64,000 nt of DNA from Ligula intestinalis (GCA_036362985.1 JAYGXS010000008.1:19409409-19473408), one strand, 5' to 3'; counted from the first letter of the stretch, positions 44,368 through 56,021 are shown. The notes: generated from the letters alone by a model not told the origin. Made by a program: numbers and translations.

Positions 44368-44988
44368 ATGGATACACTGGATGCAGAAATTGCAAGCCTC
44401 AAGGAAACTCTTCTCAAACGTGGTTATCCAGCTCACTTTATTGAAAAGAATAGCAAACCCTTACGGCAAAAGGTTATAGAACAATCAGCTCCGAAAAAGC
44501 CTGTTTTCATTTCCTTGCCATTTAAGGGAGACAACACCTTAAACACCATCATGAGACGTTTACGCAATACCATTGAAAGGACCTATTTTGCAGCTGAGCT
44601 TGTATTTTGCAACTCGGTGAAGACCCTTCCTATTCCAACTGCGAAGGATGCCTTGCCGTTGTATTCCACTTCTAATGTTGTTTACCAATTTACATGCACT
44701 TGCGGATGCAAGTATATAGGACGAACACAACGGCAATTGGCAGCCAGAGCAAAAGAGCACTTGCCGAGTTGGTTATTAAGACAGGAGAATAGGACTCCCC
44801 GTTCTTCTATTACTGAACACCTATTGGATACGGGTCATTCTGTTGACCCTAAAACATCCTTCCGAGTACTTGTTCGGGCACGAACAACTCGTATCCTACG
44901 CTACCTGGAGGCAGCATACATAAGGCGGTTTAAACCTGACCTATGTAAACAACTGGAGCATGTGGTGAACCTAACCCTGCCGTGGTAG
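44368..44988 (+). CDS. GIY-YIG endonuclease domain of a Penelope-like element (206 codons, intact)
   Basis: The ORF runs without a break from MDTLDAEIASLKETLLKRGY to EHVVNLTLPW. An N-terminal linker with the RGYP..FIEK box (residues 19-27) and FISLPFKGD (47-55) is shared by PLE proteins between RT and nuclease. The nuclease core follows: NVVYQFTC (103-110), cysteines 110, 112 and 114, KYIGRTQRQLAARAKEH (115-131), HLLDTGHSVDP (151-161) and EAAYIRRFKPDLCKQ with the likely catalytic Glu181. In PLEs this domain nicks target DNA to prime reverse transcription. Homology continues in frame upstream to about 44332, so the ATG at 44368 is just the first methionine in the truncated copy. Without the RT it could act only in trans. 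Confidence 0.88.
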   Translation: MDTLDAEIASLKETLLKRGYPAHFIEKNSKPLRQKVIEQSAPKKPVFISLPFKGDNTLNTIMRRLRNTIERTYFAAELVFCNSVKTLPIPTAKDALPLYSTSNVVYQFTCTCGCKYIGRTQRQLAARAKEHLPSWLLRQENRTPRSSITEHLLDTGHSVDPKTSFRVLVRARTTRILRYLEAAYIRRFKPDLCKQLEHVVNLTLPW

Positions 44989-45202
44989 CACCGGCTCCTT
45001 GTTTACCCACCCCCTTCCCAAAAATTTTTGCCTTAGATGTTTTTACCTTAGACAGTTTACTGGTTTTTTTTTTCGCTGCCCACCATGTTTGAATTCCTAC
45101 TTTATTGATTGCCTCTTGGCTAACTCAAGTGACCTTGATGTTTTGGATCGATTTTTCTGTATGAATTCAATTCTGTAATTTATCATTCGTTATTCTGTTT
45201 AT

Positions 45203-45273
45203 GCAGCGAGCGGAAGCGGCTGATGAGCGCTCGCGAAATTTATGGTGCCATTAAATACTGCTACATACGCTGT
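45203..45273 (+). ncRNA. Complete predicted type I hammerhead ribozyme
   Basis: Outer stem I GCAGCG (45203-45208) pairs with CGCTGT (45268-45273). Internal loops AGCGGA and ACATA follow. Inner stem I AGCGG (45215-45219) pairs with CTGCT (45258-45262, one G-T). CTGATGA occupies 45220-45226. Stem II is GCGCTCGC (45227-45234). GAAA is at 45235-45238. Stem III ATTTA-TGG pairs with CCA-T-TAAAT across a small loop with one bulged base. Cleavage would follow ATA at 45257. Symmetric internal loops in stem I are what type I hammerheads use for their stabilising loop-loop contact. All invariant core bases are present. Confidence 0.88.
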
Positions 45274-45319
45274 CTTCAAATTTGTACCTGGGAAACGATG
45301 TTTCAAATATTCCGAATAT

Positions 45320-46610
45320 AATAGAAATAGGTCTAAATTTTCCCTTGTTAAGCGAATGGCCCTTCATCGAACGAGAATCTGGTCATGACTTTCGTACCTA
45401 TCTGCGTTTGAATATTCACTTTTTGTTGGCACTAACACCACAAACACATTCCTTCAATTTTCAATAGAGTGGATCACTTTATGTAGCTTTTCAAATGCCT
45501 GGCGACAGGCCACCTTATTATCTACAAGCATACTTCAAAGACTACGGAAAATACTTTTGCCGTGGGCGTAATATCTACATCTAGACTCGACATTTACTGC
45601 TTTTCAACGCATGCTAGCCCGCCTCATACTAATAGTTATGTCGTTATGCGCATTCTCAGAGTCCTTACTTCCGATTTGAAAGAAGTGTAGACCCTTAAGT
45701 ATATACTAATCTACTGTGAGTAAGGAATTAATTTCCGAGGAACTTACACAGTTCACATTTCAAAACTGGAATATCTACCGGGAATAACACAGGGAATGCT
45801 AGGAGACCTACTAAAGAACTGCACCCCTTGCAGCTGTGCGATGTTACCACAAGACACTGGTGAAACACGAATCTGAGCCTTAAGAATGTAATTATGCTGC
45901 TATTGGGTAAACATTTATGTAAGTTAAAATATATTAGGGTTCCTCTGCACTATAATTAATACAACAGCACAAAACTAAATAATATTTTCTTATAAAAAAC
46001 AAAATGCAGCATATGGATTAACACTTCCTGAGATAGACCGTCGATTTCAGTTGAAATGCTGCCAGCAATATGCAACGGGCGTAGTCATCCAGGTTAAGAA
46101 GGAACGTTGTCCGGTTGTCATGAACGCAGTTGCCTGCGAAAATGACAGAGCCATTAGTGCTCGCCGCCACTTTTCCCGAACCGCATCAGCAATGCCCAGT
46201 TTGCCGCCTACACAAAACTGACCAAAAACAGATAATTAACGCGTAGGTACCAGCAGCTTCAGATACTGTTTCAGTTTTTCTGCTTTCTAGCATGCGGTCC
46301 ACGGCCGATCTATTGCGATAGGAACCAAAATGTTAGAAGGAATAAATATTCACAAATGAATTTTTACATTTATAAAAAAGGAGCATAATTACAGGATAAT
46401 GCAGACAAACCCGGCTGCCAGGCTTTTGAACGAAATTCTGTTGGCATACTGAAAAAAATATAACTCAATTAAAATGACCACTTAGTTAATCTGCATTTTT
46501 CCGTAGATTTTCACTTCCCTTAAAAATTCAAATTCTCGGAATAGAAGAAATTAGTACAAGAGATATCTTTTCTTGTATTCCTTCGATAGAAAATCACTTA
46601 GTCTGCGTAC
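45320..46610. other. No supported gene; AT-rich
   Basis: Frames are short and on both strands; no repeat is recognised. Confidence 0.5.
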
Positions 46611-46640
46611 AGGGTGTCTCAAAACATGTTTGCACATTTT
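46611..46640 (+). repeat. Solo mariner-type terminal repeat
   Basis: TACAGGGTGTCTCAAAACAT resembles the end of a mariner-like element but of a different subfamily from the one at 2332. No opposite end was found before the PLE fragment at 46800. Confidence 0.4.
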
Positions 46641-46799
46641 AAAGGATTGCAATCTTGGCACTTATTTTAATTTTATTATTTTAAAAATCTAAACATATCT
46701 ATAAGTTGTAGATCAGAGAAGGTATGCATTTTCGAGCGATAAAAATGAAGAAAAGAGGGGGTTTTTCGGAAAACCCAGATGTACTTTTGAAGATGAGAC

Positions 46800-47162
46800 G
46801 TGCCCCTTCGATATCTTCATCGGGCACAAGCCAGCATCATCATTACATGCAGCGCTGTCACGGATGATCCTTTAGCAAAGGAACAACAATCCAACGTGCT
46901 TTACCGCATACTGTGCGCATATTACTCATGCGTGTATGTTAGTCATGCAGGTCGACTCCTGGGTACCCGTATCAAGGAACATAAACTGGTTGTCCATCGC
47001 AATGACCCCCTGTCCTTGATCTTCGCAGATGCAATTGAGTTTGACCATCGATTTAATTGTGATGACAGCGAATCGTCGCTAAAACCAACACAAGACCAGC
47101 GTGTGATTTTTTCGATGCTTGATACTCTCCTGCGGGCAGGGTCAACTGGTACGTCGATTTGA
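46800..47162 (+). pseudogene. PLE GIY-YIG fragment, family B
   Basis: The frame reads AVTDDPLAKEQQSNVLYRIL, CAYYSCVYVSHAGRLLGTRI, KEHKLVVHRNDPLSLIFADA and IEFDHRFNCDD. NVLYRI...CVYVSHAG corresponds to the GIY and YIG boxes, with the YIG glycine replaced by Ser in this copy, and GRLLGTRIKEH follows as in family B at 21.2 kb. The frame then loses similarity. No RT is present upstream. This is a dead, 5'-truncated copy. Confidence 0.82.
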
Positions 47163-47930
47163 ATTAGCAATATGGTGGCTTAAGATCCAAACTTACCGTA
47201 CTCCGTCCCATTCACGCATCGTGACCTCTAATCCGGTCACATCCACATTCACCAATCCATAACCCGCCCTCCCCTTTCCAACAGCACGCCGCCCACAACC
47301 ATGCGGGTGCACAAACCATGACTCACCTCATACGCCACTGGTTTAACTGTTCTGATCGTTTAACCTGCCTATTGTAATCCTCCCTCACTTTCTTTTATTC
47401 CATTTGATGAAGAGCACGTGTCACGAGCTCGAAAATTCACAAGTACATCTTGATTCTTCCAAAGAACCCCTTTTTTTCTTCTTCATATTTATAAGTATCA
47501 TTTTATTCTTTTTCACTGCATGTTCTCAAACTGACGTCCATTTTAGTCCAGATACTGCTTACAACGCGAAGCAATGTAATTGCACACACCATGAAGCAAT
47601 TGCCTTGGAATTCAGGCACACTGAGGTTCAATGACCTCTCATTTCAGCAACTGTTGCAGGTTGCATAGCGTAGACCTTGTCTTTTAGGTATCCTGGTCAG
47701 AAAAAGCTCTTTGTCCAATCTGCCTGTTTGGCAAGAGCTCATCATGGAAGGATCTAAGATCGCAGTTGTAACGTGGGGGGTGCCTTTTGTTACTGAAAAT
47801 AAAACCCCCTTGTCTTTACAGTCTTCTCTTATGCTTGGCATAACAGACTGTTGCAGTAAGTTCAAATAAACAGGACCAGTTTAAGTATCGTCAGAAAACG
47901 GCCCAATTAACCCTCTTGATGACAGTTACG
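47163..47930. other. No supported gene
   Basis: Frames at 47404-47634 (+) and 47644-47865 (-) have no known domain. Confidence 0.45.
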
Positions 47931-48060
47931 TAGTTACTCTGACGATGGAACCATGTGAGTGTCCGAAACGTCAGCTTTAATAAAATTCGGCCCATGCTCT
48001 CGTACCTTCTTCTTCCTTTTCTTTGGGGGATGATAAAAACAGCAAGTATTGATATTTGTA
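47931..48060 (+). repeat. PLE terminal-repeat copy with hammerhead-like core
   Basis: CTGACGA at 47939-47945, a GGA/TCC stem, GAAA at 47965-47968 and CGTC, followed by AGCTTTAATAAAATTCGGCC. Then comes a CTTCTTCTTCCTTTTCTTTG block that is also found after the core at 58172-58205. The T to C change in CTGATGA weakens the ribozyme call. Confidence 0.6.
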
Positions 48061-51000
48061 GATGTTTTGACATTTCTGAAATGCAAAAAACACCGTTTAT
48101 AATTTTTTTAAATGTGTATACAGTTTTTGGGAAACCCTCTATTTTAACCTCGAAGAAGGGCAACATTTGGGTTATTTTAAAGTTTATAACTGTGAAAGGT
48201 TTTGAGGCTGTACAGTGCCTTTTTACGTGGCAGCGTATTAATTCCCCCATTCAGTTTACGGTATATTCCATGTCCATGGGAAAATGCTATTAGCTCTCTA
48301 GTGGCATACCTAAATATGGGATGGTTCTTCAGCAAAAGGTTTATAGAATGAAAACCCCTTAAATTAGGTGCAACGGCAGCTTGTGTTCAAAATTATTCGG
48401 TTATTGAAAAACATTTCGAATGAACTAAAACTATCCTTTTGTCAAGTAAAGTAATGTAAAAAGACATGATTAGCTATCCAGTGAGTACAATACGCACCAG
48501 AATTTGTGCAACATGCCGACATAGGTGAAAGATTTATATTTTTGCGCTAATCGATATTGACTCAGGTTGTGATACTGATTATCCTGTATCCTGTTCTGAA
48601 GTTATTTTAGCCATGATAGGATGCACCTTTTTAACAAGCTTTCTTCTGACCACTAACAAAATATATGGACTGTCAAAAGTATTTATTTAAATAGTATGCG
48701 TTTTTATCATTGAATTTTCTTTTTTTACTCGTTTGGTTGCAAATTACGCCTTCTTTAAATGTAATACTTAGAGAAAGCGCATCTTTTGGTTTTAGAAAAT
48801 ATCCAATTATGAGCTGTTTTACGATTGTGAGGTGTTCATTCATAAAACCTCGTATCCGTCAATTTATCAATGCTGTCTATACAGTATGAAGCATGTTTCA
48901 CATCTATTCAACATTTATGAGAACCATGTGACTTCTACCTCAAACTGTAGGCCAAAACGTACTTTTCCTTAAACAGGATGTGCACAGTGCGCAACTTGTA
49001 AACCTTGAATTGGGGTGTAGCACTCAGTAGGTTTCAAAATTATTTGGTAATTCAGAAAAAATTCCAAAATCAAAGATACCCTTTCTTCAAGTATAAAATG
49101 TAAGGAAGGCCTAATTTTCTACTACACGAGTCAATGCCGATTAGCGAAAGAGCATCAATCTTTCGCATATGTTGGCATGTTGCACGAATTCTGGCGTGTA
49201 CTGTTAAAGGTAAAGTATTGCTTCTAGCAGTTTTTCTAAAGTACGCAAATAGTTTTTTATTGAGTAAGGTTTTAGTAAGGATTCTGAAAGGAATTCATTT
49301 AAAAGCTTGCATCGTACTTTGCTTGTATTTATTTGGAAATATGCCTCCTGATAATGAATATTTACAATTCTGCCTAAGGGCACATTCCTTATGCAAACCA
49401 AATTTTACAATTCTGGTCAGTAGTTCATGTCAATGGTAAATTACTCTAAACAACAAACAGTCTTCAATCAGACTGTCATATTCCTCCTTATTCCTAATTA
49501 GTGATAAAAATAACAGCTTAGCTCTTCACGAGCTGTCATCATTACCGTCTTGTACCCAGCACTTGCGAACTGCAATAATGTCACACGGACCAGTGATTCC
49601 CATAGTGCTTATTTTGAGAAACGCAAGCGAATTAACTTGCCAATGTTGGGCATGTCAACCGCTGTGGTCCAGTCTGTCAAAAAATAAAACGTTTGTCGGA
49701 AAGGGAAATGCTAGGTAACCAGCCTAACTGTTACCTAACACTAATGCCACGACCGTCAGCTGTGGTTGTAAAAAGAACTTAATGATCCGTCATCCTCCTG
49801 TACTCATCAGTGGTCAACAGCAGCAGATTTGCGCTCTAAAATGCCTGCTAGCGAGGTTAATTACACAACTCTTTAAGTTTGCTGAAAGAGTTCGCAAATG
49901 ATACGTCTAATGTCAGCTCTATAGTCAATTTATGCCAATCTCTCATGTCTTTACGGAGTATCTAGTTCGTGCCAGCCAAGGAAACATTACAGTTTGACCG
50001 AAAATTTAATTTCAATCCATAGAAACGTTAAGAATGCATCACAAATATATGTTTAAAGGGTGAATGCAAACATCTCTACAGGCACTGCAGGAAGTTTCTT
50101 TAATTTGAGCATTCAAAATTTTTTCGCAGGGACTTGAAAATGCTAAACCATAGCGGTGCATATTGGCAAATAATTCGGATGAAGTTTACCACACAAAACA
50201 TATTTTACATATGCAACTGCAGTGTGGAAGAATGGAATTATCTTTTTTGATTTTAAATAATGGATACACTCAGTTGGAAGAAAAAAAACTCAAAATTCAA
50301 GACCGCTGCACGAATTTGTAGGCATACTCCATTGTAGTTTTTATATTTGCTAATGTTAAAGGAGGCACGATCGTTGCTGTTCTTGTTCATACAACTATCA
50401 CCCAAAACCCGGGAACTGTAGTGGCAGGTTCTAGCTCTTTTCGCATCCCCAGCTAAGCATACTCCAATATAAGAATGGGAGGATCGCAAGCCCTGCCGCC
50501 TGAGATCAAAACCTTTTAGTCGCACAAAGGTGTGGCTCTTCGACGAAAATGGGATGAGGGGGGATGTTCTACCGCTTTTTATTTCTGTCTCCATGTTAGC
50601 AATCGGGATTCAAAGCATACTGTGCCCAACTAAGGAGAGATTGGAACCAACATTGGCTAAGGTTTGCAGAGCTTTCTAGTGGAACAGTTTGTTATACATT
50701 AGTCATATTACTAGCCAAAGTGTTCCGCTTCAAGAAGCACAGTCAAACGAAGGAGCTTCTCGTAAGTAACTGCCGTATGTCATCCGCTAGAGAGGCTTAA
50801 AGAGCCTATTTGGTCGTAGTATTGACCTCTCACTGGTGGCGGCAAAGACTTACTGTTGAGCATTCGTTGAAACTCGTTTGCTTTTGATAGTTCTTTCAAA
50901 TGAAACAAATTGTAAACAATTTTGAAAACCCTAAGCCCAATTGATACAACAAATGCCGAGGATTCGGCGTCCATGTTCCCTTATATTTATCGTAAAATCC

Positions 51001-51849
51001 TGAGAAAATTTGAGGAACAGTGTGTTTTACGACGCGCACACGCATACACGTAAAAACAATCTTACTAGAAGCACAAAATTTGTGGACGTTTGCTAGACGT
51101 TATTGCCAACTTAAAGGCGTGAGACTGTTTCTAATTAGATGATCACAACCTAGCTCAAAAAGGATAATAATATTTGACAAAGATATATTAACATGGAATA
51201 AACCGTACGCAGGATGAAAAAATCACTGATGGGGACACGCTAAGGCCTGGTGATATGGCTCAAAGACTTCTCTTGGGTTTACCTAAACCATATTGTGTGT
51301 AATGCACCACCACGGTATATTTGTAATGCTTGAAAGCATGTCTTTGGCATATAATTTATTGTTTTTTTCTCGCAAAAAAAGTAAATAATCAGACATATTG
51401 AAATACCGCATCATAATTTTTAAGTAAAGAAATTCATCGGAGAAACTACAGATAATGAGCACACGGATGGTCGAACAGGTGGCAGCAGGGACAAGTAAGG
51501 AAACCGCCTAGTTGTCGGTATTCAGCTACAGTATTATTTTCCTTATGACAAGTAGCCACGTGTGAGATGTGGTCTACCTGATTCTCGGCTCTCCGACCCG
51601 CATTCAATAATCAACGCAGTGATATCCTGGCTCCATACTCTGTGCTGCGAGGTTGTCTAGACGCAGTTAATCGGCACGCGAGAAGGACAGGGATGACGAC
51701 AGTTTTCAGTGACATCGAGACAAATTTTCCAGTGATAATCACAGAAAATATTGTCAATAGTAATGAAATGTTAACGATTGCCAGTTAGGCCGACGTTTTA
51801 AAGGCTGCCAATAATGGAGAATATGCGAGTGCCAGGAGGCAGTTCAGAA
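48061..51849. other. No supported gene; AT-rich with two R6 repeat copies
   Basis: Diverged copies of R6 lie at about 48375-48490 and 49025-49140 (TTCAAAATTATT.GGT, then CTTT..TCAAGTA.A.TAA). They match about 19890-20000. No gene-like frame is convincing. Confidence 0.5.
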
Positions 51850-52965
51850 GACGAGGATGCGATCCCTGGAACAGGATTTTTATTTTCCTGACGTTTCAGA
51901 TTCCGTCGCGGATCCTTGACCATAGGTGATGGTAGAATAGACATAGTCATACGCAGATAGGCTTTAAACATGCACAGGTTTAACGTCATTTATAGTTCAC
52001 AGTGGTCATCCGCGTGAGTGCGATTATTATTCACTTCTATAGCCACCGCTTGGGTCTAAATTGATGTGGCACTGGCGTGACACTTCCCGTTCGACTCACT
52101 TATTGCCACAATTGCCTGTCAGCGTTGGATGCAGGCCTGATAATTTCGTGACAATCATGCCCGCTGCCGTCAGAATTGTTGCTGCACCCGGCCCTTCCCA
52201 CATGACTGATTTTATTGCTCAGGAAATTTTTCAGTGCACCGTGTGGGAACGCCAAATCGTTGCGCTTGTTGATGAACTGGGGGCCTGAGAACCATGACCC
52301 TAGCAGCTCGCGGCTCATGCGGTTGTTACCTCTTGCGATGTATTCAGCCTCTTCAAACTTGAAAATATCGCCAGGTTTCGTCGAGTGAGCTGCATCCTGC
52401 GAGCTGTCGCCTTTCTTCCTCACCGCCGCTGCGTGCTCGGCTACTTGCGTCCGGAATAATCTCCTGGTTTCTCCGACGTAGTTGCTTTATCCACAACTGC
52501 ACCAGATCCGGTAAACGACTCCAGCCGTTTTCTGCCGTGGCAGTTGGCCTTTCGAACTGATGACTTGGCGCCTGATGGTTGTTTATGGCCTGTGCGCAAC
52601 TCCAACTCCAAGTGTGGTGAGCAGGTGGCTGACTGCTTCTGATACATTCTTCACGTACGGAAATGCTCATCAAACTTTCGGGCCAGTTGGATGTGGCTTA
52701 TTCTCTCGTTTGCGTATGCATTGCTAGACAAAATTGCGTGGGTAACCATTCTTTATCAGTACCCGTCGAAGATGTTGTAATTCAGCAACTTTGTCTTCCA
52801 CTTCACCGCAATGCGTCTTCACGCGCCGGTAAAGCGCTCTTACGCAGTCAAAGTCATGCGCAGATAGGGTTTAAACATGCACAGGTTGCACGGTAGTTAT
52901 AGTTCATAATGGTCATCTGTGTGCGTGTGATAATTATTCACTTCTGTAGCCACCGTTTAAAGGTT
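51850..52965 (-). mobile_element. Family B PLE copy with direct terminal repeats
   Basis: 51950-52050 and 52855-52965 are direct repeats (AAACATGCACAGGTT, TATAGTTCA.A.TGGTCATC, TTATTCACTTCT.TAGCCACC), as PLE terminal repeats can be. Between them the minus strand encodes a GIY-YIG domain. The downstream end carries a hammerhead-like core at about 51889-51923 (stem AGGATCC/GGAATCT, then GAAACGTCAGG). The RT is absent. Confidence 0.8.
52100..52640 (-). pseudogene. Family B GIY-YIG domain, frameshifted
   Basis: In an upstream minus-strand frame, V-Y-R-I-W-C-S-C-G-Q-S-N-Y-V-G-E-T (about 52515-52465) is the GIY-YIG core. The frame ending at 52100 continues KKGDSSQDAAHSTKPGD, FKFEEAEYIARGNNRMSREL and LGSWFSGPQFINKRNDL. 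The pieces lie in different frames. Sister copies are at 55.8, 56.2-56.9 and 56.9-57.2 kb. Confidence 0.78.
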
Positions 52966-53989
52966 CTCTACGGCGTGCCTTAGCAGGCTGAAGGCAAACG
53001 CGGCGCCTTGCGCGCGGATTACGTTTAAGTAATAGTCGACTTGGGCAGCATCTACAGCACCCTCCCCCACTTTCTTCCCTCACCTACTTATGCTTGGTGT
53101 CAAGTCAAGGTCAAGAAGGCGCAGGCGGCTGGCGCGGCCGTGACCGCCCCCACGCTTGCCACCAATCCCCGCCCCATCACTCTGCTCGACTCAAGCCAGC
53201 CATACCCATATCTGTCTCCTTGTAAGTCCAGCGCACTTATTACGTGGTGCATTTAGGGGCGAATGATTTTTCAACCATCGATTTCGAGAAGTCAACCATA
53301 TGCACCAGCAGGTTGGTACAGTGCTGGTGACCGGCTACAGCGAATAGTTGGCAGTAAAAGCAGGCGTATTTTGTGCCAAGCGTACTCATCACCTTCACTT
53401 TGGGTCAAGAAGACCAGAGTGGATACGGCGTTGGCCGCCTTCTCCACTGCAAACCAAAAAACACCAGCCAACTTAATGTAAAGTGGCAGTAGACTTTGCG
53501 CAGGTATGACGACTCCCTCACTATCCTGACTTCACTTCAGTAGGTGTCAAGACAGGCCCAAGGAGACCGAGAATGATACAATTGATAATATTTCTACTTC
53601 TACTAGCTAACAATGTAGTTGCGCGTTAGTAGGACTGGTATTAACACTGACGCTATCAGTTGTCAGAAGTGGCGTTGATTAAAGTCAGTGCTTGGCTCAT
53701 ATTCTCTCAATCTCAACAAGAAGCGTGCATCCCGGATAATGCCATTCTGTTTGAAACCCGGAGCACAACAGGACTTCCCGTGGTTTCCATCCTCGCATCT
53801 CTATATACCAAAAGCTCTTTTAAATTTTACTAATTTTGGGCTAGGATACTGCTACTAGAAGTAATATGCCACTACTAAAGGTTTTATTCTAGTATTCACG
53901 CTTACTAAGACCAGTGGATAGTATATTCGAGTAATTTATACCTAAAATTGTATCAATATTTGACATGCGTCCTTTTATTGCAGATCAGT
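52966..53989. other. No supported gene
   Basis: GC-rich patches at 53075-53180 and 53535-53575 echo phrases seen near 1.0 and 25.2 kb (GGTGTCAAG..A, GGAGACCG). No domain-bearing frame was found. Confidence 0.4.
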
Positions 53990-54195
53990 ATCAGTATATG
54001 TAGGAAAAATTCCTTTGAGTGCCCTATTTGTACATATGTGCAGTGGTAGCAGAAAATTTGTTGCTCAGACTGTTGGCGAGGCCAGCTGTCCTGTTTCATA
54101 GGATGAAAATAGGAGCAGACAATTAAAAACTCCTCAAGGGTTTTTAGGAGAAAAACTGTCGCTCTTGTGGGGGTAACGCGTGGGATTTAGGAGAA
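53990..54195. repeat. Dispersed repeat R2, copy 2
   Basis: Near-identical to 6045-6265 in the same orientation (TTTGAGTGCCCTATTTGTAC, GTTGGCGAGGCCAG, GGATGAAAATAGGAGCAGAC). It sits directly upstream of the candidate exon at 54286. Confidence 0.85.
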
Positions 54196-54285
54196 AAAAG
54201 GGGGTTCCAACTGGGGGCATTTCTAAGGTTCCCAGGATCATCGCTGTGTGGAAGCTGCGTCCTGATTCTTCCTTGCTGATTGCAG

Positions 54286-54359
54286 AGTCCACCAACGGAA
54301 CTGGAAAAACAGAGGCATCCGTCCAGATCATCGACAGTCCGCTTTGGGTCGAACGAAGG
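54286..54359 (+). CDS. Candidate orphan Ig-domain exon
   Basis: After the acceptor GATTGCAG the phase-1 frame reads STNGTGKTEASVQIID and then SPLWVERR before an AGG/GTGAAT donor (phase 0). N-G-T-G-K-T-E-A-S-V-Q-I is a typical last strand of an I-set Ig domain, just after the second cysteine. No exon bearing that cysteine was found upstream. Entry phase 1 would accept the donor at 22171, but then the strand would follow a complete Ig domain, which is unusual. If the donor is not used, a TAG stop follows three codons later. It could be an exon of a different Ig gene or a pseudoexon. Confidence 0.4.
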
Positions 54360-54654
54360 GTGAATGTTTAGGCCGTCAGGTCTGGCTGATAAGATCGCTA
54401 GCGGGGAATATGAGCTTACGCGCGTCCAAAACTTCATCTATGCTGATTTGTATGACACCCGAGCAAGCGTTCACGTCCGGTATGAAAGTAAAACTATCAC
54501 CAATCCAGGGACGAGTAACTACCTGGACATGGAGTAATCCTCAGATCCAGTACGACGCCCAGTGATGAACGAGAGGTCAATTAAGTTTATTAGGCAAGTG
54601 CCTGCGTGATAACTGTGTCCTATAAGTAGTGCACTCTGCGAAACGCTTATCTGT

Positions 54655-54740
54655 GACTGTCATTGACGATGGCTTCGAGTCAGAATGCGAAGCGTCCGGC
54701 CAATCAATTTACTGTTCCAGTTATCACATTTTCTTCTGAA
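54655..54740 (+). repeat. PLE terminal-repeat fragment with decayed hammerhead core
   Basis: TTGACGATGGCTTCGAGTC followed by GAAGCGTCCGGCCAATCAAT. The tail AATCAATTTACTGTTCC matches the 39.3 kb copy. GAAA is changed to GAAG. Confidence 0.55.
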
Positions 54741-55789
54741 ATGCCTCCAGTAACTCGGTTCTTTGTTTCTATCGGCACTGCAAAAATAGTCATTTCTAAA
54801 ATACACGGGCATGATCCAAGGCAGGTGTTAGGAGTTTAGATAAACAAAAGTACATAAGGCTGGCATCAATTAGAAAAGGTTTATTGCAATTACAACTGTC
54901 AACATTGATTTTCACTGGCGCGTCAATGCACAGTGCATTTACAAAGACCCATCTGTATGCACTTGTTATTGGAATTCATGTTCGATGATCTACACTTAAC
55001 ACTGTTATAGTGATTAGCCAACCAGCTTTCCGACACATAAAAACCTCAAAACGTATGTTCAAGTCAACCCCTCCTTCCTCTCAAATGATCATTTTTAGAT
55101 CTTCAAACTTTGAGAACCTGAATACTTGGATAAAACATAGTCTAGCGTTTAGCGACCTATTGAAATTGCACACAGTCAGAAGTCTTCCATTCCAGGCTCC
55201 TACTTATGACTAAAATCTGACCCTTTGATCCCTTAACATCCCTCGCTCCTAATTGTTGCTGATTAGTTGCTTAAACTTTTCTTAAGTCTTCTCTCCCATA
55301 TATTAATATGCTAGTCTGATACTAAATAATTGAAAACGTTTGTTTGCCTAACTTGACAGTCTGAAGAATTAGTTTGAGTCTAGCTGAAGCGTAGCACTCG
55401 TGTTGATCATTAGAAAAATCTACCGCTCTAGTGAAAACTAAAAATTTTCCATTACGTTCAATGAATCCTTATCTTAAGCATGCATTGGATGCGTGTGTTT
55501 TCTTATCGTGCGAAAAAGATCAGAATGTATGCATGATGAAACCAGACGAAACTGATGAAAGGAGAGTGATGCTGGAATCCCTGCAGCAGGGTGGAGAGAG
55601 CGAGCGGCCTCTGTCCTGCTTTACACCAAAGTCGCTTATCTGTTCTTTTCCCCTCATTATTATAAGTATTCTCATTTAAATCCTGCTCTTCTATTTCCGT
55701 TCTCGTCTGCCTTCTTCTCCGCCTTTTTCTCCCTATTTACTTCTTCTGTCGCGATTACCGGCACTGTAATCCTCATCGTCATCGTCATC
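54741..55789. other. No supported gene
   Basis: A frame at 55431-55679 (+) ends in a hydrophobic SLICSFPLIIISILI, which could imitate a GPI-anchor tail, but no splice junction links it to the Ig gene. Confidence 0.4.
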
Positions 55790-55935
55790 CTTAGGATCCC
55801 GCCACACCTCTAAGTTTTACGAGGCCGAAATTCTCGCAACGACTGACAACTACGTGATCCGTGAACTGCTTGGGTCTTGGTTCTCTGACCCGCACTTGAT
55901 TACAAAAATGCAAAGACCTCGTGGCTCAATATTCT
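55790..55935 (+). mobile_element. Family B PLE fragment (plus strand)
   Basis: Plus strand reads RHTSKFYEAEILATTDNYVI and RELLGSWFSDPHLITK, equivalent to FKFEEAEYIARG..R.SRELL.SWFSGPQ.INK at 52.1 kb. Confidence 0.7.
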
Positions 55936-56021
55936 AGGCTGAGACGTTGCCTGCACAGAGTAAATAACCACACCGGGTGAACGTGAGCGGCCAAAGGTTT
56001 CAGTTTCAGCAAGCCACATTT

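Larger units (their letters stand above)
44215..45319 (+). mobile_element. Young family A Penelope-like element with inverted hammerhead terminal repeats
   Basis: Inverted repeats of 103 bp (44226-44328 and 45176-45278) differ at a single base. TATTCCGAATAT occurs at 44215-44226 and again at 45308-45319, a candidate 12-bp target duplication. If so, a 29-bp tail follows the right repeat. Inside is one intact GIY-YIG frame preceded by FCTLFQRTRKICS in the same frame, the RT-to-nuclease linker of PLEs. So this is a 5'-truncated PLE whose truncation point is capped by an inverted terminal repeat. Each repeat folds as a hammerhead ribozyme. The near-identity of the arms implies recent insertion. 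Confidence 0.88.

Noticed and set aside
49134..49439. 101-codon hydrophobic frame as membrane protein
   Set aside because: Begins inside a diverged copy of repeat R6 in AT-rich DNA, with a matching frame on the other strand.
52441..52647. Separate small conserved protein (also at 56660-56863)
   Set aside because: The resemblance arises because both are out-of-frame readings of the same PLE GIY-YIG region.
55431..55679. Frame with a hydrophobic C-terminus as GPI-anchor exon of the Ig gene
   Set aside because: No splice acceptor in phase 1 keeps this frame, and PLE fragments start right after it.
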